Source: Acidocella aquatica
GTDB taxonomy: Bacteria > Pseudomonadota > Alphaproteobacteria > Acetobacterales > Acetobacteraceae
Assembly: GCF_030160635.1 (NCBI RefSeq)
Contig: NZ_BSOS01000006.1
Coordinates: 62,001-126,000, forward strand
DNA: 64,000 nucleotides
Direction: 5' to 3'
Positions 44,654-53,192 of the stretch are shown one piece after another. The notes under the pieces are model-generated. The model was not told the DNA's origin. It did no database searches and worked only from the letters and a program-made list of their open reading frames with translations. Made by a program: the position numbers and the translations under genes. Every line of letters begins with the position of its first letter. Position 1 is the stretch's first letter.

Positions 44654-45613
44654 ATGAGACTACACCGCCGTACCCTGTTGTCCGCCGCCACCGCGAGCGC
44701 CGCTCTGGCCGGCCCGCTTGCCCGCGCCGCAATGCCGCAAAAATTCACGGTATTGCTGGATTGGTTCGTCAACCCAGACCATGGGCCGCTGTTCGCCGCC
44801 AAATACATTGGCGCCTATGCCCGCGCGGGGCTCGATGTGGCGCTGATCGCCCCCACCGACCCCGATCTGCCGCCGCGCCTGCTCGCCGCCGGCAAGGCGG
44901 ATGTGGCGCTCAGCTACCAGACCCAGCTTTATCTGCTGGTGGACCAGGGCCTGCCCGTGCGCCGCATCGGCACGTTGATCGACAAGCCCCTGAACACGCT
45001 GACCGCGCTGGGCGGCCGGGGGATCACCACCCTGCACGACCTCAAGGGTAAAAAGATTGGCTATTCCATCGCCGGGGTGGAGGAGGTGCTGATCGGCACC
45101 ATGCTGAAATCAGTTGGCCTGGCTTTGAGCGATGTCACGCTGGTCAACGTCAATTTCAACCTTGTCAGCGCGTTGCAGAGCCATGCGGTGGATGCCGTGA
45201 TCGGCACCTACCGCACCTATGAGGATATTCAACTGGCCCAGGCCGGGCTGAACCCGGTGATCTTTCTGCCCGAGGATTATGGTGTGCCGCCCTCCGACGA
45301 GCTGATCATGCTCGCCAACCTGAAGGCGCTGGACAACCCGGCCCTGCCGAAATTCATCGCGGCGGTGAAGGAAGGCGCGGATTATCTGGCCCTGCACGGC
45401 GATGCGGTGCTGGCGCAGTTCCTTAAGGATAATCCGAGCCTGAACGACAGACTCGACATCGCCTCCTGGCATGCGCTGCCGGGCGCCTTCGCGGCTGACC
45501 CGGCGAAGCTCGATGCCGCGCGCTACACCCGCTACCGCGATTTCATGTTCGCCGCCGGACTCATCAAAAAATCCCTGCCGCTGGATACCTACGCGGTGGA
45601 GATCAAGGCCTAA
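44654..45613 (+). CDS. thiY: Thiamine-precursor (HMP) ABC transporter substrate-binding protein, NMT1/THI5-like
   Basis: 319 residues with a Tat-like signal (HRRTLLSAATASAAL, cleavage near ARA|AMP), so it is periplasmic. The NMT1/THI5 fold is indicated by VLLDWFVNPDHGPLFAAKYIG at the mature N-terminus and by HDLKGKKIGYSIAG. Such proteins bind hydroxymethylpyrimidine-type thiamine precursors. The TPP riboswitch directly upstream and the ATPase and permease genes downstream strongly support this. The start ATG is 5 nt after the riboswitch-embedded ribosome binding site. Confidence 0.9.
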   Translation: MRLHRRTLLSAATASAALAGPLARAAMPQKFTVLLDWFVNPDHGPLFAAKYIGAYARAGLDVALIAPTDPDLPPRLLAAGKADVALSYQTQLYLLVDQGLPVRRIGTLIDKPLNTLTALGGRGITTLHDLKGKKIGYSIAGVEEVLIGTMLKSVGLALSDVTLVNVNFNLVSALQSHAVDAVIGTYRTYEDIQLAQAGLNPVIFLPEDYGVPPSDELIMLANLKALDNPALPKFIAAVKEGADYLALHGDAVLAQFLKDNPSLNDRLDIASWHALPGAFAADPAKLDAARYTRYRDFMFAAGLIKKSLPLDTYAVEIKA

Positions 45614-45614
45614 G

Positions 45615-46349
45615 GTGGAGACACCTCCCGGGATTTTGGTGCGGGATCTGTCGCTTCATTTTGGCGGCGTCACCGTTTTCGAGGGGTTGAGCTTCGAGAT
45701 CGCCGCGCAAAAATTCACCGCGCTGCTGGGGCCGAGCGGGGTGGGCAAGACCACGCTGCTGCGCATCATCGCCGGGCTGGAAGCGCCCGCCACAGGCGGC
45801 GTTGCGGCAACTGACCGTGCACCGCTCGCCGGGCGGATCGCCTATATGGCGCAGCAGGATTTTTTGCTGCCCTGGGCCAGCGCGCTGCGTAACGTGATGC
45901 TTGGCGCCACCTTGCGGGGCGCCAGGCCGGAGCCTGAGCGGGCCTTGCATCTGCTGGAGCGGGTGGGGCTGGGCGCGCAGGCGCATGCGCTGCCGCAGAC
46001 CCTCTCGGGCGGCATGCGTCAGCGCGTGGCGCTGGCCCGCACGCTTTATGAGGACCGGCCGATTGTGCTGATGGACGAGCCGTTCTCCGCGCTGGACAGC
46101 ATCACCCGGCTCAAAATCCAAAACCTGGCGGCGGAACTTCTGGCCGGGCGCACAGTGCTGCTGATCACGCATGACCCGCTGGAGGCCTGCCGTCTTGGCC
46201 ATGCGCTGTTTGTGCTCTCCGGCGCCCCGGCGCGGCTGAGTGAGCCGCTGCACGTGCCCGGCCCGCCACCGCGCGCGGCCGATGATATTGCCCTGCTGCA
46301 GACCCAGGGCGCGCTGATGCGCACCCTCACCGAAGCAGCCGCGCCATGA
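45615..46349 (+). CDS. thiZ: ABC transporter ATP-binding protein of the thiamine-precursor system
   Basis: 244 residues with Walker A GPSGVGKTT, Q-loop (AQQD), signature LSGGMRQR, Walker B VLMDEPF and the H-loop THD. GTG at 45615, 1 nt after the substrate-binding protein stop, gives the normal N-terminus METPPG; the frame continues upstream only as overlap with the previous gene. It powers import of the pyrimidine precursor. The stop overlaps the permease start (ATGA). Confidence 0.9.
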   Translation: METPPGILVRDLSLHFGGVTVFEGLSFEIAAQKFTALLGPSGVGKTTLLRIIAGLEAPATGGVAATDRAPLAGRIAYMAQQDFLLPWASALRNVMLGATLRGARPEPERALHLLERVGLGAQAHALPQTLSGGMRQRVALARTLYEDRPIVLMDEPFSALDSITRLKIQNLAAELLAGRTVLLITHDPLEACRLGHALFVLSGAPARLSEPLHVPGPPPRAADDIALLQTQGALMRTLTEAAAP

Positions 46350-47095
46350 GGGGCGCTCGCCCAGCCACCACCTTCCTGGTGTTCCTCGCCCTATGGTGGC
46401 TGGCGGCCCGCTATTCTTCCGTGCCGCCCTTCATGCTGCCGCCGCCTGGTGATGTTGCCGTGGCGTTGTGGACGCAGCGTGGCCTGTTGCTGGCCAATAC
46501 GCTGGTCACGCTGGCGGAAATCCTGCTCGGCCTGCTCTGCGGCACGCTGCTGGGCGGTATCGCGGCGCTGGGAATCGTATTCTCCCCCGTGTTGCAGCGC
46601 TGGCTGATGCCGGTTCTGGTGGTCAGCCAGGCAATCCCCGTGTTCGCGCTGGCGCCGTTGATGGTGCTGTGGTTTGGCTTTGGCATGGTGGCGAAGATCA
46701 TCATGGCGATGCTGGTGATCTTTTTCCCCGTGACCGCCAATTTTGCTGACGGCCTGCGCCGCACGCCGCCCGGCTGGCTGGATCTGGCGCGCACGATGAA
46801 TGCCAGCCCCTACGCGATGCTGCGCCACATCCGCCTGCCGGCCGCGCTGCCGGCCTTTGCCTCCGGCCTGCGCGTGGCCACCGCCATCGCCCCCATCGGC
46901 GCGATCATCGGTGAGTGGGCCGGGGCCTCCTCGGGCCTGGGCTACATCATGCTCAACGCCAACGCGCGCATCCAGACAGCACTGATGTTCGCGGCATTGT
47001 TTATCCTGGCGGCCCTCACCGTCGCGCTTTATGTGCTGGTGGACCGCCTGTTGCGCCGCCTGCTTTATTGGGCGCCCGATACCACCGGCGGCTGA
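46346..47095 (+). CDS. thiX: ABC transporter permease of the thiamine-precursor system
   Basis: 249 residues with about six membrane helices and the SsuC/TauC-type EAA-like segment (TMNASPYAMLRHIRLPAALPAFASGLRVA), which contacts the ATPase. It is translationally coupled to thiZ. Its last 31 bp overlap the 3' end of the convergent DUF2125 gene. The whole thiYZX unit is under the TPP riboswitch. Confidence 0.9.
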   Translation: MRGARPATTFLVFLALWWLAARYSSVPPFMLPPPGDVAVALWTQRGLLLANTLVTLAEILLGLLCGTLLGGIAALGIVFSPVLQRWLMPVLVVSQAIPVFALAPLMVLWFGFGMVAKIIMAMLVIFFPVTANFADGLRRTPPGWLDLARTMNASPYAMLRHIRLPAALPAFASGLRVATAIAPIGAIIGEWAGASSGLGYIMLNANARIQTALMFAALFILAALTVALYVLVDRLLRRLLYWAPDTTGG

Positions 47096-48276
47096 GCCGC
47101 GGCGCCGGAGCCATCCCCCGGCGCCTGCGGCGTGGGGGCTGGCGGGTTTTCCAGCGCATCCCAGTCAATCGGCGGCAGGTCCGATACTTTTTCGCCGTTA
47201 ATAGCCACAGTACCCGCGCCATAAACCACATGCATGCCCAACGTCTGCCCACCGCTATCGCTGCTGGAGAGATAAGGTGAGAGCTGCGCCTGGATCGCGC
47301 TGATCCTGTCCTGCGTCTGTGGATACGCGCCGGTTATGGCGGCGGAGAATGCGTCTAGATGGTCCGCGGTGACATCCGCCGTGCCCGAGGGCTGCGCCTT
47401 GGCGTCAAATTTCACATTGCCGCTCGCATTCAGCGTGCTCGGCCCAGCCACCAGCTTCAGGCTGGCGCTGGCATTCCCACCCCCGGCCGCCCAGGCACGC
47501 GCCGCCTGCAGCATGATTTTGCCGCGATCCGCCCTGTTCGCCGCCGGCAGGGCGTTGAATTGTTCGACCAGCGCGTCCCAATTGGCGGGAACCGGGCCGG
47601 AGAGGTTCATGCTGACCGCCAGCTCCGTGACACTGCCGCCAAAGGGCACCGAGCCCAGGCGGGTGAGCAAGGGCGAGAGCGAGATGCCTTTAAAATCATC
47701 GGTCCAGTTTAAGGCCGAGCCGGAGGCACCGGCCGCGCGGTTGATGGTGGCATGGGAGTTGATGCTGTCGATATGCAGCAGCAGCAGGCTGCCGCCGCTG
47801 GCCAGAAGATTGATGTTGCTGGCTGAAAAATCGGAGGCCTTGAACGGGTCGATTTCTTTGTTCGCCAGTGCGTCGAGGTCGATCTGCTGGGTCAGGGCGA
47901 TGTTGCCGAACGTGGCGGCGACGCTGGCGCGCGGCGTGTTGATGGTGATCTGCCCCGGCAGGTTGTAATGCAATATCTGCGGGTCAGCCGCGTCGATCTC
48001 CATGCCGAAACTTGGCAAAGTGACGGAGACGGGCGGCCGGGCCGGGTTCGGCTGCACGGTAATCTGCATATTGGTCAGCGTCACGCTGGCCGCCAGCGGT
48101 GAATAACCCCGGTTCATGCGGCCATAGCTCACGGTAATGTTGCCCTGGTTCTGCATGCGCGCGGCCCAGTTGGCGAAGCCGTCCTGCATCTGGCTCTCCG
48201 TCCACCACCAAAGCCCGAGCCAGACGGCCGCCAGGACCACCACGGCCATGCCCAAAACTCTGCCGATGAACCGCAT
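47065..48276 (-). CDS. DUF2125 family exported protein
   Basis: 403 residues with an N-terminal membrane/signal segment (VLGMAVVVLAAVWLGLWWW) and a long periplasmic, beta-rich, Ser/Ala/Asn-rich body ending in a Pro/Ala-rich tail. DUF2125 proteins are conserved in alphaproteobacteria and have an AsmA/LolA-like look; their function is not established. The start at 48276 has CGGAG at good spacing and opens directly with the hydrophobic segment. It is divergent from ribF and overlaps the permease 3' end by 31 bp. Confidence 0.82.
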   Translation of the reverse strand: MRFIGRVLGMAVVVLAAVWLGLWWWTESQMQDGFANWAARMQNQGNITVSYGRMNRGYSPLAASVTLTNMQITVQPNPARPPVSVTLPSFGMEIDAADPQILHYNLPGQITINTPRASVAATFGNIALTQQIDLDALANKEIDPFKASDFSASNINLLASGGSLLLLHIDSINSHATINRAAGASGSALNWTDDFKGISLSPLLTRLGSVPFGGSVTELAVSMNLSGPVPANWDALVEQFNALPAANRADRGKIMLQAARAWAAGGGNASASLKLVAGPSTLNASGNVKFDAKAQPSGTADVTADHLDAFSAAITGAYPQTQDRISAIQAQLSPYLSSSDSGGQTLGMHVVYGAGTVAINGEKVSDLPPIDWDALENPPAPTPQAPGDGSGAAAQPPVVSGAQ

Positions 48277-48362
48277 GGTAAAAACTCCGTTCGGGCTATA
48301 TTTATGCGGCCATACTGCCCCACCCTTGACCATTGGCCAAGCGTTGGGGCTTTTGCAGGGTC

Positions 48363-49313
48363 ATGAAGATTTTCAAAGACTGGCGGGGCCTGCCCGCCTC
48401 CGCAAAAGGGGCCTGTGTGGCCCTGGGTAATTTTGACGGCGTGCATCTGGGCCATGTCACGGTGCTGCGCGCCGCCCATGCGGCCAGACCCGGCGCGCCG
48501 CTGGCGGTGCTAACCTTCGAGCCGCATCCGCGCGAGTTTTTCCGCCCGCAGGACCCGCCGTTCCGCCTCACATTGTCGAGCGAGCGTGCCAGTGCCCTGG
48601 CCGCGCTGGGTGTGGAGATGCTCTACGAGCTGCCATTCAACGCGGAATTCTCCCACCTCACCGCCGAGCAATTCTGCCAGGAGGTGCTGCATGAGGGGGT
48701 AGGGGCGCTGCATTTGGCCTGCGGCGGAGATTTTGCCTTCGGTCACCGGCGCGGCGGCGATGTGGCGCTGCTGGCCCGCCAGGCGGAGGTTTTTGGCATG
48801 GGCCTGAGCATCGTGCCCCCCGTGAGTGACACGCAGGGGCTGATCTCGTCCAGCCGCATCCGCCGCCTGCTGCAGGATGGCTACCCCGAGCGCGCCGCGC
48901 TGCTGCTCGGCCGCCCCTTTACGATTCGCGGCGAGGTGATGCATGGCGATGCGCGTGGCCGCACCATCGGCTTCCCCACCGCCAACATTCCGCTTGGCCG
49001 CCATCTGGAGCCCGCGCGCGGCGTATATGCCGTGACCGTGCGGCTGCCGGACGGGGCGGAGGTCAACGGGGTTGCCAATATCGGCCAGCGCCCCACCGTG
49101 GGCGGGTTGGAATCGCGGCTGGAGGTGCATTTGTTCGACTTCGCGGCCAACCTCTACGGCGAGGAGCTGAGTGTGGCGCTGCATCATTTTTTACGCGAGG
49201 AACAAAAATTCCCCAGCTTCGAGGTATTGAAGGCGCAAATCGCCCAGGATGCGCTGCAGGCCCTGGCCATGCTTGACAGGGATCAAAATCCGGCCAAACC
49301 CCTCACCCCATGA
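48363..49313 (+). CDS. ribF: Bifunctional riboflavin kinase/FMN adenylyltransferase
   Basis: 316 residues. The N-terminal adenylyltransferase domain (1-180) has GNFDGVHLGH, GGDFAFGHRR and SSSRIRRLL. The C-terminal kinase domain has the motif GDARGRTIGFPTAN and the RPTVGG segment. It makes FMN and FAD from riboflavin. The start at 48363 is the family's; an in-frame ATG 30 nt upstream adds a non-homologous leader. The stop overlaps the start of ileS. Confidence 0.95.
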   Translation: MKIFKDWRGLPASAKGACVALGNFDGVHLGHVTVLRAAHAARPGAPLAVLTFEPHPREFFRPQDPPFRLTLSSERASALAALGVEMLYELPFNAEFSHLTAEQFCQEVLHEGVGALHLACGGDFAFGHRRGGDVALLARQAEVFGMGLSIVPPVSDTQGLISSSRIRRLLQDGYPERAALLLGRPFTIRGEVMHGDARGRTIGFPTANIPLGRHLEPARGVYAVTVRLPDGAEVNGVANIGQRPTVGGLESRLEVHLFDFAANLYGEELSVALHHFLREEQKFPSFEVLKAQIAQDALQALAMLDRDQNPAKPLTP

Positions 49314-52129
49314 CCGAAGCCCCCATGAGCGAAGCAAAGCCCGACTATAAAGCCACCGTATTTCTGCCACGCACGGAATTTCCGATGCGCGGGGAGCTGC
49401 CAACCCGCGAGCCGGAGATGCTGCGCCGCTGGGAGGAGATGCGCCTGTGGGAGAAACTGCGCGAAGCCGGGGAGGGGCGCGCACCGTTCATCCTGCATGA
49501 CGGCCCTCCCTATGCCAACGGCAATCTGCACATCGGCCATGCGCTGAACAAGATTCACAAGGATGTCATCAACCGCGCGCAGCAGATGTCCGGGCGGGAT
49601 GCCAACTACATCCCCGGGTGGGACTGCCACGGCCTGCCGATTGAATGGAAGGTCGAGGAGAAATACCGCGCCAAAAAGCTGGATAAGGACCAGGTGCCGG
49701 TGCTGGAATTCCGCCGCGAGTGCCGCGAATACGCGCAGCACTGGCTGGATGTGCAGGCGGCGGAGTTCAAGCGCCTCGGCGTCGCCGGGGACTGGGTGAA
49801 CCGCTACGCCACCATGGATTTTAAGTCCGAGGCGTGCATCGCGGGCGAAATCGGCAAATTCCTGCTCAACGGCGCGCTCTATCGCGGCCTGCGCCCGGTG
49901 ATGTGGAGCCCGGTGGAAAAAACCGCCCTGGCCGAGGCCGAGGTTGAGTATTATGACAAAAAAGATACCGCGATCTATGTCCGCTTCCCCATCGCGGACA
50001 CGATCGCGCGCGGCGCCCCGGCCGAGGTGGCTGATCTGCTTGGCTGCGCCATCGTCATCTGGACCACGACGCCTTGGACCATTCCCGGTAACCGTGGCCT
50101 GGCGGTGGGGCATGAGCTTGATTATGTGCTGCTGCGGGTGGACGCTCTCGCCGACGGCAGCGCCGCCGTGGCGGGCGAAAAGTTCATCGTCTCCGAAGGC
50201 CTGCTGGAGGATTTCGCGGCAAAAACCGGCATCACCGCGCATAGCGTGCTGCGCAAGTTCCAGGGGCGCGATCTCGAAGGCCAATTGTTCAAACACCCGC
50301 TGCACAAGGCCGATGCGGGGTATGATTTCACCGTGCCGCTGATGCTGGGCGAGTTTGTGACCATGGAGGCGGGCACCGGCATCGTCCACATGGCCCCCGG
50401 CCACGGCGAGGACGATTTTTTCCTCTGCCGCGCGCATAACATCGCAGTGCCGGACACGGTGGCGGGTGACGGCACCTATTACCCCTCAGTGCCGTTGTTC
50501 GCGGGACTGCACGTTTACAAAGCGGCTGATCCCGTCTGCAACGCCTTGCAGGCGGCCGGGGCGCTGCTGCACCGGGCGGAGTTCATGCACTCCTACCCGC
50601 ATAGCTGGCGCTCGAAGGCGCCGCTGATCTACCGCGCCACGCCGAACTGGTTCATCCGCATGGACGGCGAGGACAAGATCCGCGAAAAGGCGCTCGCCGC
50701 CATCGACACCACGCAGTTCGTGCCCGGGATCGGCCGCAACCGCATCCGCTCCATGGTGGAATCGCGCCCTGACTGGTGCATCTCGCGCCAGCGCGCCTGG
50801 GGCGTGCCGATTGCGATCTTCGTTGACAAGACCACGCACGAGCCTTTGCGCGATGCCGAGGTCATGGCCCGCATCGTGGAGATTTTCGCGGCCGAAAGCG
50901 CCGATGCCTGGTATGTCCGCCCGGCGCAGGATTTCCTGGGCGATAAGTACAAGGCCGAGGATTACGAGCAGGTGTTCGATGTCGTCGACGTCTGGTTCGA
51001 AGCCGGCTCCACCCACGCCTTCGTGCTGGAAGCGCGCGGCCTGCCCACCCCCGCTGACATCTATCTCGAAGGCTCGGACCAGCATCGCGGCTGGTTCCAG
51101 GCGTCGTTGCTGGAATCGGTGGGCACACGCGGCGTGGCGCCGTTCAAGGCGGTGGTGACCGATGGCTTCGTGCTCGACGAGCAGGGGCGCAAAATGTCCA
51201 AATCGCTCGGCAATGTCACCGCGCCGCAGGAGGTGAACGACAAATACGGCGCGGATATTCTGCGCCTGTGGGTGATGAACTCCGACACCTCCGAGGATCT
51301 GCGCATCGGCCCGGAAATCCTCAAGCAGCAGGCGGAGCTTTATCGCCGGTTGCGCAATTCGCTGCGCTGGATTCTGGGCTCGCTGGATGGTTTCACCGAG
51401 GCGGAAAAACTGCCGGAAGCAAAATTCCCGGCGCTGGAGAAGTTCCTGCTGCACCGGCTGTGGGAGTTGAACCAAAAAATCCAGGGTGCCGTGCGCGACC
51501 ATGACTGGACCGGCGTATACCCCGCCATCCACCATTTCTGCGCCACCGACCTTTCGGCGTTCTATTTCGATATCCGCAAGGATTCGCTCTATTGCGACCA
51601 CCCGGATTCCGAAAAACGCCGCGCCTGCCGCAGCTTTCTGGATATTCTGCACCGGTGCCTCACCGCCTGGCTGGCTCCGGCATTGCCCTTCACCGCGGAG
51701 GAGGCCTGGGTCACGCGCTTTGGCGCGGAGGCGTCGGTTCATACAACGCAGTTCCCGGATGTGCCGGATATCTGGCGCAACGACGCGCTGGCGGAAAAAT
51801 GGCAGGATAAGATCCGCGCCGTGCGGGCCAATTTCACCAATGCGATCGAGCAGATGCGGCGCGAGAAGAAGGTGGGCTCGTCGCTGCAAATCGCATTGAG
51901 CATCCCCGAAAAATGGTCGTTCGGCCTGTCCGCCGAGGAATGGGCGGATGTCGTCATCGTGTCTCAGGTCGAACTCTCTTCTGAAACTCAAAAATCAGAC
52001 GAGAGCATGGAACTTCCCGTGATCGCCCCCGGCGCCAAATGCGAGCGTTGCTGGAAGATTTTGCCGGAAGTCGGCCATAACGCCACTCACCCCACGCTGT
52101 GTATCCGCTGCTGCGAGGCCGTTGCGTGA
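49310..52129 (+). CDS. ileS: Isoleucyl-tRNA synthetase
   Basis: 939 residues, class I synthetase. HIGH motif in NGNLHIGHALNK, the CP1 editing domain (VIWTTTPWTIPGNRG, GTGIVHMAPGHGEDD), KMSKS in GRKMSKSLGN, an anticodon-binding domain and a C-terminal zinc-binding stretch (CERCWK ... CIRCCEAV). It starts 4 nt inside the ribF stop; a second in-frame ATG lies 15 nt downstream. Its stop overlaps the lspA start (GTGA). The order ribF-ileS-lspA is widespread. Confidence 0.97.
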   Translation: MTEAPMSEAKPDYKATVFLPRTEFPMRGELPTREPEMLRRWEEMRLWEKLREAGEGRAPFILHDGPPYANGNLHIGHALNKIHKDVINRAQQMSGRDANYIPGWDCHGLPIEWKVEEKYRAKKLDKDQVPVLEFRRECREYAQHWLDVQAAEFKRLGVAGDWVNRYATMDFKSEACIAGEIGKFLLNGALYRGLRPVMWSPVEKTALAEAEVEYYDKKDTAIYVRFPIADTIARGAPAEVADLLGCAIVIWTTTPWTIPGNRGLAVGHELDYVLLRVDALADGSAAVAGEKFIVSEGLLEDFAAKTGITAHSVLRKFQGRDLEGQLFKHPLHKADAGYDFTVPLMLGEFVTMEAGTGIVHMAPGHGEDDFFLCRAHNIAVPDTVAGDGTYYPSVPLFAGLHVYKAADPVCNALQAAGALLHRAEFMHSYPHSWRSKAPLIYRATPNWFIRMDGEDKIREKALAAIDTTQFVPGIGRNRIRSMVESRPDWCISRQRAWGVPIAIFVDKTTHEPLRDAEVMARIVEIFAAESADAWYVRPAQDFLGDKYKAEDYEQVFDVVDVWFEAGSTHAFVLEARGLPTPADIYLEGSDQHRGWFQASLLESVGTRGVAPFKAVVTDGFVLDEQGRKMSKSLGNVTAPQEVNDKYGADILRLWVMNSDTSEDLRIGPEILKQQAELYRRLRNSLRWILGSLDGFTEAEKLPEAKFPALEKFLLHRLWELNQKIQGAVRDHDWTGVYPAIHHFCATDLSAFYFDIRKDSLYCDHPDSEKRRACRSFLDILHRCLTAWLAPALPFTAEEAWVTRFGAEASVHTTQFPDVPDIWRNDALAEKWQDKIRAVRANFTNAIEQMRREKKVGSSLQIALSIPEKWSFGLSAEEWADVVIVSQVELSSETQKSDESMELPVIAPGAKCERCWKILPEVGHNATHPTLCIRCCEAVA

Positions 52130-52614
52130 ACAAGCGCATCGCCGGATTGTTCCTCGCCGCCCTGGTGCTCACCGCTGACCAGGGCAGCAAATACTGGGTG
52201 CTGCATGGCGCGCATTTGACCGATGGCCATGTGCTCGTGCTGCTGCCGGTGCTCAACTTTGTGCTGGTCTGGAACCACGGAATCACCTTTGGCATGTTCG
52301 CGGGCGCGGGGGCTAAAGTGTTGCTGGCCACCGTTGCCAGCGTTGTCATTCTCAGCCTGCTTGTCTGGCTGTGGCGGAGCAAAAACTGGCTCACCAGCCT
52401 AGCCGCCGGCGCCATTGCCGGCGGGGCAGTCGGCAATGTAGCGGATCGCTTGCACTACGGCGCGGTGGTGGACTTCATCCAGGCGCATATCGGCGGCTGG
52501 TCCTGGTATGTGTTCAACGTGGGGGATGCCGCGATCGTCTGCGGGGTTGCCGCCTTGATGCTGGAAAGCTTGTTTCAACGCCCGCCAGTTGCCCCAAACG
52601 GCGCGCAGCGATAG
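52126..52614 (+). CDS. lspA: Lipoprotein signal peptidase
   Basis: 162 residues with four membrane helices. The catalytic aspartates are in GNVADRL and FNVGDAA, and the conserved LTADQGSK, NHGITFGMF and VVDFIQ motifs are present. It cleaves the signal peptide of diacylglyceryl-modified prolipoproteins such as the downstream DUF3035 lipoprotein. A GTG at 52126, overlapping the ileS stop, is the preferred start (VNKRIAG...); an upstream frame extension is inside ileS. Confidence 0.94.
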   Translation: MNKRIAGLFLAALVLTADQGSKYWVLHGAHLTDGHVLVLLPVLNFVLVWNHGITFGMFAGAGAKVLLATVASVVILSLLVWLWRSKNWLTSLAAGAIAGGAVGNVADRLHYGAVVDFIQAHIGGWSWYVFNVGDAAIVCGVAALMLESLFQRPPVAPNGAQR

Positions 52615-52623
52615 GAAGACGCC

Positions 52624-53181
52624 ATGAGAATCAAAATCCCCGCCGCTGCCTGCGCCGTTACCCTCGCTATCGTCCTCTCGGGCTGTAGCGACAATATGAA
52701 GAAGACGTTCGGGCTGGAAGCCAATCCGCCCGACGCCTTCCAGGTCGGCACGCAGGCGCCGCTCTCCTTGCCGCCCGAGCTTGGCGTATTGCCCCCGCCC
52801 AACCCCGGCGAACCGCGGCCCCAGCAGGTTAACGCGGCGCAGCAGGGCGCGGATGCGCTGGACACCGCCAACGCGTTGACCTCCGCCCCAACCACCCAAA
52901 GCCCTGGCGAACAGGCGCTGCTCGATCAGGCAGGCCCCGCCCCCAGCGGCGACATCCGCGCGCAGGTGAACCAGAATGCGCTGATCGCCAGCAAGCCGCC
53001 CGGTTTTGTCGCCAAGCTCACCGGCAGCGGCCCCGTGCCCGCGCCGACCGTGGATGCCGGGGCCGAGCAGCGCCGCTTGCAGGAGAACGAGGCCCTGGGC
53101 CAGCCAGCGACAACCGGCGCAACCCCGCAGGACTCAAACGTGAAGCCGGGCTTTTTTCAAAGCATCTGGAACGCGTTCTAA
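52624..53181 (+). CDS. DUF3035 family lipoprotein
   Basis: 185 residues with a lipoprotein signal ending in the lipobox LSGC (Cys near residue 22). The mature protein is low-complexity, Pro/Ala/Gln-rich and ends GFFQSIWNAF. DUF3035 proteins (beta-barrel-assembly-associated or unknown envelope role) are typical of alphaproteobacteria and often follow lspA. It lies 9 nt after lspA and ends 11 nt before the convergent lysA stop. Confidence 0.82.
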   Translation: MRIKIPAAACAVTLAIVLSGCSDNMKKTFGLEANPPDAFQVGTQAPLSLPPELGVLPPPNPGEPRPQQVNAAQQGADALDTANALTSAPTTQSPGEQALLDQAGPAPSGDIRAQVNQNALIASKPPGFVAKLTGSGPVPAPTVDAGAEQRRLQENEALGQPATTGATPQDSNVKPGFFQSIWNAF

Positions 53182-53192
53182 AACCCCGGCGT

